Shown here: positions 52,939 to 62,843 of the stretch, one piece after another
How the letters are laid out: every line of letters begins with the position of its first letter
How positions within the stretch are numbered: the stretch's first letter is position 1
NCBI RefSeq assembly: GCF_011009555.1
Contig: NZ_QXHD01000004.1
Coordinates: forward strand, 4,593,528 to 4,657,527
DNA length: 64,000 nt
Reading direction: 5' to 3'
Source of the DNA: Adonisia turfae CCMR0081
Lineage (GTDB): Bacteria; Cyanobacteriota; Cyanobacteriia; Phormidesmidales; Phormidesmidaceae
Program-made: the position numbers and the translations under genes
The notes under the pieces: generated by a model
What the model was told of the DNA's origin: nothing
The model's database searches: none
What the model saw: only the letters and a program-made list of their open reading frames with translations

Positions 52939-53487
52939 AGTACAAACTTTAATTCAGGCCGTCAACCCTGAAGGTTAAAGGCTTTTTTGGTAAAAAGATG
53001 TAGGTATAGACTCAGAATTTGCGGAAAAGTGCCAATTATTCGTTTAATAGGACATCTTAGCTGCTGAATGCAACCACTTATAGCACTGCACGTCCGTTCA
53101 CTCCCTAACCAAGGCTGACGCTGTCCCTTTTCCACAGCCCTGTGGGATACTTGGGGATAAACTGTATAAAATACAATACTTGATCAACATGCATTAAATA
53201 ACCCCCGATGTACTGAGCACTGGGGGCTACTTTGTTATAGGAATTTGAATAGGCAGTATGCCTGCCATCTATGGCTACAGTACCTAGGGCTAAATTCCTG
53301 ACACTTACCGACCCAGCCGATGGACACAGGTTTGCCATGGACGGATCTTAGCAACGCAGGGCGGAAAATATTGAGGCAAGTGGCATAGCCAAAGAGAGCC
53401 ATAGAGCTCATGTTTGTCGTTGAGGACAGATGCCAGGCATGTGCCATATCACAGCATATTGGGCAATGGATCACACAATCCCATCAG
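52939..53487. other. gene-poor region
   Basis: Two overlapping frames on the minus strand (53105-53338 and 53235-53474) have no family resemblance or ribosome site. They may be the remains of a mobile element, but I cannot identify one. Confidence 0.35.
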
Positions 53488-53526
53488 ACCTGAACAAACC
53501 TGAACATTTACCTGAATAAACCTGAA
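53488..53526. promoter_or_regulatory. four ACCTGAA direct repeats
   Basis: ACCTGAA starts at 53488, 53498, 53510 and 53520. The spacings of 10, 12 and 10 bases bring all copies to one side of the helix. This is the pattern of binding sites for tandem-binding regulators (PhoB/OmpR class) or of plasmid iterons. Confidence 0.6.
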
Positions 53527-53576
53527 CTTTCCGGTATGTTCGCTGCCCTTGAGATTCGCCATAGTAGGGACATCGG

Positions 53577-53613
53577 CCCGCTAATGTACGCCATTGAACT
53601 ATTAGCGGGTTTT
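53577..53613 (+). terminator. rho-independent-type terminator
   Basis: CCCGCTAAT and ATTAGCGGG form a perfect 9-bp stem and are followed directly by TTTT on the plus strand. No protein gene precedes it, which hints at a short transcript ending here. Confidence 0.55.
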
Positions 53614-53701
53614 CCTATGTGTAACATTGGCATTGTCATGCACCCGTCACGTAGGACAACAAGGGAGTAACGTTAGTGGCGACTGCTATGTATTCAATTC
53701 A

Positions 53702-53808
53702 TTAAACTTCCAATTTATAAGCTTGAGCTTGAGCCTGCTCTAAACCCTTAGGGTTGGCAGGGGCTCCAGTGGGGATATATCGCTGCTTCAAGTTTTGAGC
53801 TAACCACT
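53702..53808 (-). pseudogene. possible fragment of a tyrosine recombinase N-terminus
   Basis: The minus strand reads LAQNLKQRYIPTGAPANPKG and then LEQAQAQAYKLEV-stop. The K/R-Y-I/L-x-T/L-G..A...GL..A...A pattern resembles the arm-binding domain of cyanobacterial phage-type integrases. It is only 34 residues and an in-frame stop lies just before. The assignment is weak. Confidence 0.25.
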
Positions 53809-53933
53809 AGCTAAGTTTTGAGCTAAATGCAGAGCTATTGCCTATGATTCAGCCGAAAAAAGCAACGTGATTAGCGCGGCAGCAAAAACATTCAAAATGC
53901 CATCAGCACTAGCTTTGTTGATATATATAAGCT

Positions 53934-54278
53934 TTAGCCTTTGATCTTGACCTCAGCTTCAATCTCTTTGCTAAGAAAGAAATTTAGGAATGTACGAATC
54001 ACCGCAATCACGGCTAGCTGGCCCAGGGCCTCAAAGGAGGGAGCAATTGTTGTACCCAGGATATCGGCTCCCAGCTGAAATTCTAACCCCAGGGCTAGCC
54101 AGGACCCCAAAGTCAGTCGAATATCGATAAACGGTGGAGTATACAATCGTTTGGGTTGAACGAGCACCAGTCTGAGGCAGGCAATTAGCCCTAGTAAAAT
54201 GCACAATACTGAAATAGCTTCAAAACCCAATTGAAGTACCCTAACAATTGCGGCCAGTCCAACTTCCAACAGTTCCAT
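53934..54278 (-). CDS. DUF1622 membrane protein
   Basis: A 114-residue protein with three hydrophobic segments (about residues 17-39, 55-75, 82-101). VLLGLIACLRLVL...F.DIRLTLGSWLALGLEFQLGADILGT and a later VIAVIRTFLNFFLSKEIEAE are the core of DUF1622, small inner-membrane proteins of unknown function. It diverges from glgX with 70 bases between the starts. Confidence 0.8.
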   Translation of the reverse strand: MELLEVGLAAIVRVLQLGFEAISVLCILLGLIACLRLVLVQPKRLYTPPFIDIRLTLGSWLALGLEFQLGADILGTTIAPSFEALGQLAVIAVIRTFLNFFLSKEIEAEVKIKG

Positions 54279-54348
54279 AAATTACCCATGATTCTTCTGA
54301 CGTTTTCCATACCGTACCGCACGCTGCTGATTTAGGTCTGTCATCACC

Positions 54349-56439
54349 ATGGAACTTTATTTCTCACCAGGGCAGAGTTACCCTTTAGGCGCAACGGTTC
54401 AACCTGACGGTGTGAACTTTAGTCTTTTCTCCAAAAGTGCTCGCTCTGTAGAGTTGTTGCTATTTGATCATGCCAACGACCCACAGCCAGCCCATATCAT
54501 TTGCCTTGACCCACAACACAATCGAACCTTTTTCTACTGGCATATTTTTGTAGCAAATATCGGTGCTGGGCAAATCTATGCTTACCGAGTCCATGGGCCG
54601 TTTGAGCCACAGCGAGGATTGCGCTTTGACGGTCGTAAGGTTTTGCTTGATCCCTATGCCCTAGCCTTGGTGGGTGAAGAGAGGTATAACCGTTCTGCTG
54701 CCATTGGCCCTGGAGATAATTGCGCCCATGCCCTTAAGGGAGTGGTGGCCGATCTGACCACCTACGATTGGGAAAATGACGTCCACCCTTGCACCCCCTA
54801 CTCTGCCACTGTTATTTATGAACTCCATGTGGGAGGCTTTACCCGCAATCCAAATTCCGGAGTCGCTCCCGAAAAGCGTGGCACCTACGCTGGCCTGATG
54901 GAAAAAATACCCTACCTCAAGTCCTTAGGTATCACAGCGGTGGAACTGTTACCTATTCATTACTTTGATGCTGAGGATGCTAAACCGGGGCTCACCAACT
55001 ACTGGGGATACAGCACCCTTGGTTTTTTTGCCCCTCACCGTAGCTACAGTTCTCGTCGCGATCCGCTAGGGCCATTGGATGAGTTTCGCGATATGGTCAA
55101 AGCGCTGCACCGAGAAGGCATTGAGGTGATTTTAGATGTTGTCTTTAACCATACGGCGGAGGGGAATCATACAGGACCCACCTTATCATTTCGAGGGTTG
55201 GAAAATTCTGTTTACTACATGTTAGAAGAGTCTCCTGAGTATTATCGTAATTACAGTGGTTGCGGTAATACGTTTAAAGGTAATCATCCCATTAGTGGCA
55301 GATTGATTTTAGATTGTTTACGCTACTGGGTTGCCAAAATGCATGTGGATGGCTTTCGCTTTGATCTAGCCTCCATATTGACGCGGGATCATATTGGACA
55401 ACCCCCCGCGGGTGACATCTCATCTACCAATATTTTATGGGTGATTGAATCTGATCCGGCTTTAGCGGGGACAAAGCTGATTGCTGAAGCCTGGGATGCG
55501 GCTGGACTTTACCATGTTGGCGAATTTGTAGGCCTGGCAGACTGGTTTGCAGAATGGAATGGGCCATTTCGAGATGATATTCGCCGGTTTGTTAAAAGCG
55601 ATAATGCAACCGTCAAGCTGTTGGCCGATCGCATTTTAGCCAGTCCCGATATTTACAGCAGACAGGGGATTGATATTAATCGCAGTGTGAATTTTGTCAC
55701 CTGTCATGATGGATTCACCCTGAATGATTTGGTGTCTTATAACCATAAGCATAATGAAGCCAACGGTGAGAATAACCAGGACGGTGCTAACGATAACCAT
55801 AGTTGGAACTGTGGTGAGGAAGGACCCACGCAAAACCCACATATAGAGGCATTGCGGATACGGCAGATTAAAAACTTGTTTACCCTCTTGTTACTGTCCC
55901 AAGGGACTCCAATGGTGTTAATGGGCGACGAAGTGCGCCGCAGCCAGCTGGGTAACAACAACGCTTACTGTCAGGACAATGGTCTCAGCTGGTTTGATTG
56001 GGATGCCGTGGAAAAAGAAGCGGCTTTACTGCGATTTGTCACAGGACTGATTGACTTTATCCAAACCACTGAGATTTTTAAGCAGGAACAACTGTTAGAG
56101 GTGACCTACGGTAGTCAGTCTCCCCATATTGTTTGGCATGGTGTGCGTTTGGGGCAGCCTGATTGGGACGACAATTCCCACAGTTTGGCATTTACGCTAC
56201 GCCACCCCCAGCACGATGAACATCTATATGTGGCGTTCAATGCCTATTGGCAGCCCCTGAGTTTTGAGCTACCGCCCTTAGACAATAACGATTATTGGCA
56301 CCGCATTATCGATACAGCACTGCCGTCTCCAGAAGATTTTTGTCCCCTGGATGCTGCCCCTATGGTGAAGGATAAAACCTATCGAGTCGAGGCCAGATCT
56401 ACCATCGTTTTAAGGGTAAAAAATAACGTTGCCATGTAG
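54349..56439 (+). CDS. glgX: glycogen debranching enzyme GlgX (isoamylase type)
   Basis: A 696-residue enzyme. The N-terminal CBM48 (GATVQPDGVNFSLFSKSARS) is followed by a GH13 barrel: YELHVGGFTRNPNSG, DVVFNHTAEGNHTGP, DGFRFDLASIL with the nucleophile Asp, LIAEAWD with the acid/base Glu, and FVTCHDGFTLNDL with the third acid. It cleaves alpha-1,6 branches of glycogen. The protein is full-length. The ATG overlaps no other gene; promoters of glgX and the DUF1622 gene share 70 bases. Confidence 0.93.
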   Translation: MELYFSPGQSYPLGATVQPDGVNFSLFSKSARSVELLLFDHANDPQPAHIICLDPQHNRTFFYWHIFVANIGAGQIYAYRVHGPFEPQRGLRFDGRKVLLDPYALALVGEERYNRSAAIGPGDNCAHALKGVVADLTTYDWENDVHPCTPYSATVIYELHVGGFTRNPNSGVAPEKRGTYAGLMEKIPYLKSLGITAVELLPIHYFDAEDAKPGLTNYWGYSTLGFFAPHRSYSSRRDPLGPLDEFRDMVKALHREGIEVILDVVFNHTAEGNHTGPTLSFRGLENSVYYMLEESPEYYRNYSGCGNTFKGNHPISGRLILDCLRYWVAKMHVDGFRFDLASILTRDHIGQPPAGDISSTNILWVIESDPALAGTKLIAEAWDAAGLYHVGEFVGLADWFAEWNGPFRDDIRRFVKSDNATVKLLADRILASPDIYSRQGIDINRSVNFVTCHDGFTLNDLVSYNHKHNEANGENNQDGANDNHSWNCGEEGPTQNPHIEALRIRQIKNLFTLLLLSQGTPMVLMGDEVRRSQLGNNNAYCQDNGLSWFDWDAVEKEAALLRFVTGLIDFIQTTEIFKQEQLLEVTYGSQSPHIVWHGVRLGQPDWDDNSHSLAFTLRHPQHDEHLYVAFNAYWQPLSFELPPLDNNDYWHRIIDTALPSPEDFCPLDAAPMVKDKTYRVEARSTIVLRVKNNVAM

Positions 56440-56532
56440 GGGGGGACTGCGGTACACCCTCCAAGATGTAGGGCAATTCCCTGATTTTATATCCCTGGAT
56501 TACAGTAATGGATAAGTCGTTAGTCACAACCC

Positions 56533-58026
56533 ATGCAAGAAATCTGGTGGATTTTAATGTTTCGGCTGAGGGCGCAGCTGGCCTTAATCCAGCTGGCTGC
56601 GGTTGAACCCTATGGCAGCATTGCCTATGAGTATGAAAAGAATTCATACCCGCTGGCCATGGCCGATGTGCTGTGGGGACAACAATCATCAGGTCTAGCC
56701 TTTTTGCAGCAAATTGACGAGCAGGCTACGGAAACCCAGGGTATCGACCTGCTTTCAGGGTTTACCCTCAAAGGTCAGATGCGCAAGTATTTTTACTTTG
56801 GTGACCAGCTGGACCCGGCCTATCGACAGCGCATGTGGGATGCCATGTATGAATTCACCCTAACTGACCCGCTGACGCGCACAGCTGACCCACCGCGAAA
56901 ATTTTGGTCCCGTTCTAAGGATGACTGCAAAACACCGGTTGATTGTCGCAACACTGACAATTTAAGGGCCATGAGAGAAACCTCGGTGTACCTGATGGCG
57001 GAGGAAACCGGCAATGACGCCACCCGGTTGATTTATAAACAACACCTGGACCGCTACGTTTCTACACTGCTGGATATTGGCATGGGGGAATGGGACAGTC
57101 CGGTTTACCACGGGTATACCACGGCGGCCTATCTCAACCTGTATGACTTTGCTAAGGACCCTGAGGTTAAACAGCTGGCTAACGATGCCCTAGACTGGCT
57201 CTATCGTTCAGCGGCCATTAAGTACTGGCGCGGTAGCTGGAATGGGCCATCTAAACGCACCTATGGCGACAGTGCTGCCCGATTTTTCTGGCTGTATTTT
57301 GGCCATGGCCCCGTGCCCGATGAGCTTGAGCGGGACTGGATCTATGGGCTGACCAGTGATTACTTGCCGCCGGATGATGTGGTTGCGATCGCACAGCGTC
57401 GATTCTTCAAACCCATTGAACTACAGCGCACCCACCCCCACTACGAAAACTGGAAGCCGGAGCGTTATGGACCTGCCTTCTACGAAACCATCTACATCGG
57501 CCACAGCTACCAGCTAGGCAGTTTAGCCAGGGGCACCGGCGGCGATTGGAATGGCTTTAGCTTACGGGTGGCTAAGGGCAGCAGCAAGACTGACGAATTT
57601 ACCGTTAACACCAACCGCCCCCATAGCATTGCCCAATATGAAAACCTGCTGATCTGGCATGGCGCAGAAGCTCCCGAACTGACATTCCCCAATGCCCGTG
57701 TTGAAACAGTAGACGGCATCACCTTCCTGGCCTGTGACCAAACCTGGATAGCCGTGCACCATTTTGAGCGAGGTTTTGCCCTGGAGGTGGGTGAAGCCCA
57801 AACCCATGGCAGTTTTGCCGCGTTTAAGGAAGCTGTTGCCAAGCAATCTCAGCTGATTGTAGAAGCCGAGCGAGTGAACTATCGGGATAGTACTGGTAAG
57901 CGAGTTGCCATAGTCCCCCAGGTGAATGGTTTACCTGAGGTTTGGCGCGATGGCCAACCTTACGACTGGCAAACCCATAACCGTGAGCTATCCTTTCAAC
58001 TGCCGTTTCCCAGCGGTCAAAATTAA
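56533..58026 (+). CDS. uncharacterised 497-residue protein (possible alpha/alpha-toroid)
   Basis: A soluble, Trp/Tyr-rich protein. The first 300 residues are helical with repeats such as SVYLMAEETGNDATRLIYKQ and NLYDFAKDPEVKQLANDAL, GDSAARFFWLYFGHGP. After about 320 it becomes beta-rich (SLRVAKGSSKTDEFTVNTNR, FERGFALEVGEAQTHGSF). A helical barrel followed by beta-sandwich resembles polysaccharide lyases or heparinase-type proteins. No signal peptide is present and the N-terminus looks abrupt. I cannot name the family. It follows glgX by 93 bases, so they may be co-transcribed. Confidence 0.55.
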   Translation: MQEIWWILMFRLRAQLALIQLAAVEPYGSIAYEYEKNSYPLAMADVLWGQQSSGLAFLQQIDEQATETQGIDLLSGFTLKGQMRKYFYFGDQLDPAYRQRMWDAMYEFTLTDPLTRTADPPRKFWSRSKDDCKTPVDCRNTDNLRAMRETSVYLMAEETGNDATRLIYKQHLDRYVSTLLDIGMGEWDSPVYHGYTTAAYLNLYDFAKDPEVKQLANDALDWLYRSAAIKYWRGSWNGPSKRTYGDSAARFFWLYFGHGPVPDELERDWIYGLTSDYLPPDDVVAIAQRRFFKPIELQRTHPHYENWKPERYGPAFYETIYIGHSYQLGSLARGTGGDWNGFSLRVAKGSSKTDEFTVNTNRPHSIAQYENLLIWHGAEAPELTFPNARVETVDGITFLACDQTWIAVHHFERGFALEVGEAQTHGSFAAFKEAVAKQSQLIVEAERVNYRDSTGKRVAIVPQVNGLPEVWRDGQPYDWQTHNRELSFQLPFPSGQN

Positions 58027-58071
58027 ACAACCCCGCTATTTTTTTAATGTACAGACGTTCCATGGAACGTC

Positions 58072-59250
58072 TTACACCTTCACCAACCTAAATGCAGCCC
58101 CTAACCCAGAGCCCATCTCTTCAGGCGTAATTTTGCCATCATGATCCAGATCAAGGGCATCAAAGACAGCATCCGCACCCATCCATTCTTCACGGGTAAT
58201 AAAGCCATCACCGTCCAGATCATAGGCACGAAAAATGTCTTCGGCAGCGTGGCTAACCACCTCGTTCCCCTCAAGCTGAGATAGACGTTCTGCCAATAAG
58301 GATTCCAATGACTCCAGGGCCTTAGTAAACCCTTGAATACCTTCGGCTAGTTTTTCTGAAGCCATGCGGTTGGCCCCATGCATTTTTTCGAACGTTTCTT
58401 GATCAACTGAGATTTTCTGGATTGTCAGGTCTTGGGCTAGTTCAGGGGAAAGTTTACGCGGTAGCTGGGCCGTAACAGCATCCAATTGTGCCAAAAGCTT
58501 GGGTGAAATAGTCAGCAGATCGCACCCTGCTAGCTCTGTTAGCTCATCCGTATTACGGAAGCTAGCCCCCATCACCTCAGTGGTGTAACCAAACTTTTTA
58601 TAGTAGTTATAAATTTCAGCGACTGACAAAACACCTGGGTCCTCGGCGGGTTCGTAAGCGTCTTTACCGGTCTCTTTTTTATACCAGTCGAGAATGCGAC
58701 CAACAAAGGGAGAGATGAGTGTCACACCCGCCTCAGCACAGGCGATGGCCTGATGTAAACCAAATAGCAAGGTCAGATTGCAATGGATGCCCTCCTTTTC
58801 TAAAATCTCAGCGGCTTTAATGCCCTCCCAGGTAGAGGCAATTTTAATCAAAATTCTCTCACGGGAAATGCCGACACTCTCATATTGGGAAATCAGATCG
58901 CGCGCCGTAGCAATTGTCCCCTCAGTATCGTAGGACAATCGAGCATCGACTTCAGTGGATACCCGACCTGGAATAATTTCCAGAATTTTGCGGCCAAAGG
59001 CAACCGCCAGGCGCTTAAAGGCTAAATTGACAATTTCCTGAGTATTAGCATCAGGACCTGCATCCGCTTTTGCAGTTTGTAATGTTTCGTCAACAATGCC
59101 TTGATATTGGGGCATCTGTGCCGCCGCCGTAATCAGGGATGGATTGGTTGTGGCATCTCGCGGTTTAAACTGCTCAATTGCCTGAATATCGCCAGTATCG
59201 GCGACTACAACGGTCATTTCACGCAATTGTTCCAGGAGAGTTTGTGCCAT
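58072..59250 (-). CDS. tal: transaldolase with C-terminal EF-hands
   Basis: From ATG 59250 the protein has 392 residues. The TalB core has [19 protein letters not shown] and the Schiff-base Lys136 in [17 protein letters not shown]. After about 320 residues there are two EF-hand loops, [14 protein letters not shown] and [14 protein letters not shown]. Synechocystis transaldolase has the same tail. It works in the pentose-phosphate/Calvin cycles, and the tail may let calcium affect it. GGAG lies seven bases before this ATG; an earlier frame start at 59301 is less likely. Confidence 0.92.
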   Translation of the reverse strand: MAQTLLEQLREMTVVVADTGDIQAIEQFKPRDATTNPSLITAAAQMPQYQGIVDETLQTAKADAGPDANTQEIVNLAFKRLAVAFGRKILEIIPGRVSTEVDARLSYDTEGTIATARDLISQYESVGISRERILIKIASTWEGIKAAEILEKEGIHCNLTLLFGLHQAIACAEAGVTLISPFVGRILDWYKKETGKDAYEPAEDPGVLSVAEIYNYYKKFGYTTEVMGASFRNTDELTELAGCDLLTISPKLLAQLDAVTAQLPRKLSPELAQDLTIQKISVDQETFEKMHGANRMASEKLAEGIQGFTKALESLESLLAERLSQLEGNEVVSHAAEDIFRAYDLDGDGFITREEWMGADAVFDALDLDHDGKITPEEMGSGLGAAFRLVKV

Positions 59251-59623
59251 AGTTTGCTCCATTTTGTTGGCTGACCATGTCCTTATTGTAATCACCCTCA
59301 TCCAAAGTGATTGGAGATCTAAAGGCCGCCTATGGAATTAGGCAGATGTCTGCAAACCATGAGCCATAAATATTAAATTTTAATGATTGTTCTCTAAGAG
59401 TTTCAACAGCACTAATCGTCTTTGAAGAGATTAAAATCTATGCTGATGATGATAATCCAAGAGTAAGCTTTATAGCTTAAAAATTAGTAGGGTTATCCAA
59501 ACTGAACTTGCACACATAGAGTTTTAATGACTTCGTTACACAGGGTTTCTTTATAATCATGTCATGGGGTGGTGTCATTGACTCTAATTCTGGCATGAGT
59601 TGATCCCATGAATCTACACCACG
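59251..59623. other. AT-rich intergenic region
   Basis: I see no gene or strong structure; it should contain the promoter of the transaldolase gene. Confidence 0.5.
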
Positions 59624-61453
59624 TTATAGAAATGTTTTGATCAGTACAATCACAAGAAATCCTAGCAGCAAAGAAAGACCGATAAAATAACCTCGACGCA
59701 TGTAGGCTTCGGGCAGCATCGTCTCTGCTAAAATGGTAAGAATGGCACCGGCTCCAATCGACTCGATAAAGGAGGCTAGGTTTTCGGACGCACCTGCCAA
59801 AAGTAAGCTTCCTAAGCCCGCAACAATGCCCTGAATCAGCATAACCGATACCCACATGGTGACAATACGGGTAAACGGGAATCCTTGCTGGCGCATACCA
59901 TCTGAGCTAGACAGTGCTTCTGGATAGTTAGAGATAAATAGTCCAGCCAGTAGCGTGGCGCTGACGCCACCGCTGACGAGTGTGCCAGCACCAATGGTTA
60001 AGGACTCAGGAATGCCGTCTATTAACAGTCCTAACCATATGGCTAAAGGGGCATTGTTATGCTCCCCTAATGACTGAATCATGGCCTGGGCTGAGGGTAG
60101 CGTTTCGCCTCCTTGCAAATCATTAAATGCCTGTTGTAACCATGCCGTAGATTGTTTTTGAGAAAAATTTTGCTTTTGTTGTAAATAGCCAGTAATCTCT
60201 CCCTGGCGCAGAAATGTCTCAACGGCATGATTCAGATTCAGGGACTGTTTTAACAGCTCTTCAAAGTCGATTTTGCTCAGTTGCCAAAGGCAAACACTAC
60301 TGTCGGCAACAGCAGTCACCGTATGGCGTGCACCGGTTAAAAAGGAGAGTTCCCCAAAGGCATCCTTGGGATGAAGCCTGATCGCCTTTCGACTAGGACT
60401 TTTGGGATCGCTCTGGAGAACATGTCCTGCATGAATGATGTACAGGGTTTGGCCTTCCTCCCCCTGGTAAAAGAATGTTTGCCCAGCTCCAACTCGTCGA
60501 TATTGCAGACGGCTGGCAATTGCTTCAATATCTTCGCTTAGCAGGTATTGAAAAATGGGTAGTCGTTTAATCTGACGGGCAATTTGGATAAATTCGTTGG
60601 CCTTGTTATCGATGGACACAGCATCGGGAATTCGTGCGGCTGTTTGGAGGCAGGTCACTGTTTTTTCAACCCAGGCTTTAATCTCGTTACGGGTGAGATG
60701 GTGACGCTGTAGTAGGTATTGGGCAATTTCATCTCCCTGCACTAGATGTTGGGTGGCTTCATTCAGCTCAGGGCAGGTTTCTAGCAGATCTTCGAAGGAA
60801 TCTCTGGGTAAACTGGCGATTTCACAATCTGTGGTTGCGATCGCAACCGTCCCATGGGGAGCCCCTGTAAAAAACGCCATCCGACTAAAAATGTCCCCTC
60901 GTTTCAGCTGGGCAAACGGCTGCATATCCTGGTCAGGATCTAGCAACTGCACGTTTCCACTGTTGAGGATGTATAACGTCTCGCAGGCACTACCCGGCTG
61001 ATACAGTACGGTATTACTGGAATAGTGGCTAACCAGTAGACATTTAGTCAAGCGCTTTAGGGCGTGGGGTGTTAGCGAACGAAAGATCTCAAGTCGTCTT
61101 ACTTGTTTTAACAGGTCTTGGAAATGTTGCTCCTGATGATTGGCAATATGGGCAGCAGCCGTCGCTGGCTTTCGCAAAAAGCTGCCATATTTGTTCATAA
61201 ACTGATTGACCGTTGTAAAAAAGAGACTGCCAATAATACCACCTGTCACCAACTCAACAATAAATCCTTCCTCTACAGCATGGGAGACTAGATCCAGCAT
61301 CGTTGCTGCTAGTAACGCTCCGGCTCCAAATGCGGTCAGGGCACCGACAACCCGTCCCGAGGGTTGCCAAAAACGAGAGGTCACCGCCCCTAAAGGCATG
61401 GATGCCGCACATAGCAAACCAGATTGAAAGGCGCGTATAATCACAGGTTGCAT
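59624..61453 (-). CDS. ZIP-like membrane protein with two cyclic-nucleotide-binding domains
   Basis: A 609-residue protein. Three membrane segments (about residues 5-90) come first. Then two CRP-type cNMP-binding domains follow (about 115-235 and 285-410), with RGDIFSRMAFFTGAPHGTVAIA and PKDAFGELSFLTGARHTVTAVA as phosphate-binding cassettes. The remaining ZIP-like membrane part (about 460-609) includes LLIDGIPESLTIGAG and LFISNYPEALSSS. The His of the usual HNxPEG zinc motif is replaced (DGIPES, SNYPEA), so the metal is uncertain. A 44-base duplication surrounds the start. The family is known in cyanobacteria; its role may be nucleotide-gated transport. Confidence 0.78.
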   Translation of the reverse strand: MQPVIIRAFQSGLLCAASMPLGAVTSRFWQPSGRVVGALTAFGAGALLAATMLDLVSHAVEEGFIVELVTGGIIGSLFFTTVNQFMNKYGSFLRKPATAAAHIANHQEQHFQDLLKQVRRLEIFRSLTPHALKRLTKCLLVSHYSSNTVLYQPGSACETLYILNSGNVQLLDPDQDMQPFAQLKRGDIFSRMAFFTGAPHGTVAIATTDCEIASLPRDSFEDLLETCPELNEATQHLVQGDEIAQYLLQRHHLTRNEIKAWVEKTVTCLQTAARIPDAVSIDNKANEFIQIARQIKRLPIFQYLLSEDIEAIASRLQYRRVGAGQTFFYQGEEGQTLYIIHAGHVLQSDPKSPSRKAIRLHPKDAFGELSFLTGARHTVTAVADSSVCLWQLSKIDFEELLKQSLNLNHAVETFLRQGEITGYLQQKQNFSQKQSTAWLQQAFNDLQGGETLPSAQAMIQSLGEHNNAPLAIWLGLLIDGIPESLTIGAGTLVSGGVSATLLAGLFISNYPEALSSSDGMRQQGFPFTRIVTMWVSVMLIQGIVAGLGSLLLAGASENLASFIESIGAGAILTILAETMLPEAYMRRGYFIGLSLLLGFLVIVLIKTFL

Positions 61454-61524
61454 AGGACAACTTCAGATTGACAGACGCGTATAATCACAGGCTGCATAGG
61501 ACAACTTCAGATTGACAGGCGCGC
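61421..61524. repeat. 44-base tandem repeat across the ZIP-like start codon
   Basis: AGATTGA[A/C]AG[G/A]CGCG starts units at 61421, 61465 and (partly) 61509. Each full unit contains TATAATCACAGG and GCATAGGACAAC, including an ATG on the minus strand (61453 and 61497). Confidence 0.85.
61441..61497 (-). CDS. 18-codon upstream ORF made by the 44-base duplication
   Basis: The upstream copy starts ATG 61497 and encodes MQPVIIRVCQSEVVLCNL and a TGA at 61441-61443. It overlaps the real start (61453) in another frame, because 44 is not a multiple of three. Translation of this frame could reduce or couple expression of the ZIP-like gene. It may simply be a by-product of the repeat. Confidence 0.4.
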   Translation of the reverse strand: MQPVIIRVCQSEVVLCNL

Positions 61525-61637
61525 ACAATAATAAAGACCCAGGTTGGGGTTGTCGATGGGTGGATGAGTGATGGGGGAATGGGGTGACTATTTCAGCGCA
61601 AGCGCCTAACTTGCCAGTCAAGGCCTAAACCGTTAAT

Positions 61638-62843
61638 CTATGGCTTCTCTTGTTTCAAACAGTGCCAACAATCTTGGGCAATGGTCCAATCCTCTTGGGT
61701 GTGAATTACTAAAACACGCACCTTAGAATCAGTAGTGGCAATATCCTGATCGACAGGAGCCTTTTCATTTTTACTAGGATCTAGTGTCAGTCCTAAAAAA
61801 TCCATCGCCCCACAGGCATCAGCTCTAATCGAGGCATCATGCTCACCAATGCCAGCTGTAAAAACAATAGCATCTACACCGCCTAAACTCATGAGCATTG
61901 AACCAAAACAGGCCTTAAGACGATGGAGATAAACATCTCGGGCCAGTTGCGCATGGGAGTCTCCAGCAGCAATTGCCTGTCTAATGTGTCGTAAATCATG
62001 GGATATCCCAGAAATACCTTGAAGCCCTGACTCTTTATTAAGCATGTGGTCCAGCTCATCCGCGCCATAGCCTTGTCGCATCAGGTAAATCAAAATGCCG
62101 GGATCAACCGCCCCAGAACGGGTACCCATCATCAAACCATCCAGGGGAGTAAAGCCCATGGTGGTATCAATGCTGTGGCCATGGCGAACAGCCGAAAGAG
62201 AACCCCCATTGCCTAGATGACAAATAATCAGCCGTAAATCATCATTTCCTAACAGCTGGGCAGCTCGCTGACTACAATATTGATGGCTGATGCCATGAAA
62301 CCCATAGCGACGGATGCCCTGGTCTACCCAGCCATAGGGGCCTGGATAAATCGCTGCTACATCTGGCATCTGGCTATGGAAGGCCGTATCAAATACAGCT
62401 ACTTGGGGGACTGCCAGTAACTCCTCCATAAGCTCAATGCCTTCGAGATTGGCCGGATTATGGTTGGGGGCCAGCTGTTTTAGACAATCAATTTCTGCTT
62501 TTACTTCAGACGTAACAACGGTGCTAGCTTGGTAGGTCTGACCACCGTGCACAACTCGATGGCCAACCACATCAACCTCTTCCAGGTGCTTGAGAACCTG
62601 CGTTGTCCCCTGGCAAAGAGAACCCAGCACCTGAGAGAGAATTTCTCGCCGAGACGTTATGGCCAGTTTCTGTTCTAAAGCCTCACCAGCTTCAGTCTTA
62701 ACCTCGATCACAGCCTGTTTGGGATACCAATCAATTTGGGCCTCCCAAACAGGTGTAGGAGTATTCTCAGGCAGAGTCTCACCTAGGTCATACAAACAGA
62801 GCTTATGACTACTAGAACCGGCGTTGAGAACCAGGATCTTCAT
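61638..62843 (-). CDS. ackA: acetate kinase
   Basis: From ATG 62843 the protein has 401 residues: [89 protein letters not shown] and [14 protein letters not shown]. It interconverts acetyl-phosphate and acetate with ATP. The phosphoketolase gene upstream ends with TGA overlapping this ATG (ATGA). The two enzymes give acetate and ATP from xylulose-5-phosphate or fructose-6-phosphate. The open frame extends seven codons further upstream. Confidence 0.93.
   Translation of the reverse strand: MKILVLNAGSSSHKLCLYDLGETLPENTPTPVWEAQIDWYPKQAVIEVKTEAGEALEQKLAITSRREILSQVLGSLCQGTTQVLKHLEEVDVVGHRVVHGGQTYQASTVVTSEVKAEIDCLKQLAPNHNPANLEGIELMEELLAVPQVAVFDTAFHSQMPDVAAIYPGPYGWVDQGIRRYGFHGISHQYCSQRAAQLLGNDDLRLIICHLGNGGSLSAVRHGHSIDTTMGFTPLDGLMMGTRSGAVDPGILIYLMRQGYGADELDHMLNKESGLQGISGISHDLRHIRQAIAAGDSHAQLARDVYLHRLKACFGSMLMSLGGVDAIVFTAGIGEHDASIRADACGAMDFLGLTLDPSKNEKAPVDQDIATTDSKVRVLVIHTQEDWTIAQDCWHCLKQEKP

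Noticed and set aside
53105-53474. two overlapping minus-strand frames, suspected transposase remnants
   Set aside because: I could not match any transposase motif; overlap of the two frames speaks against genes.
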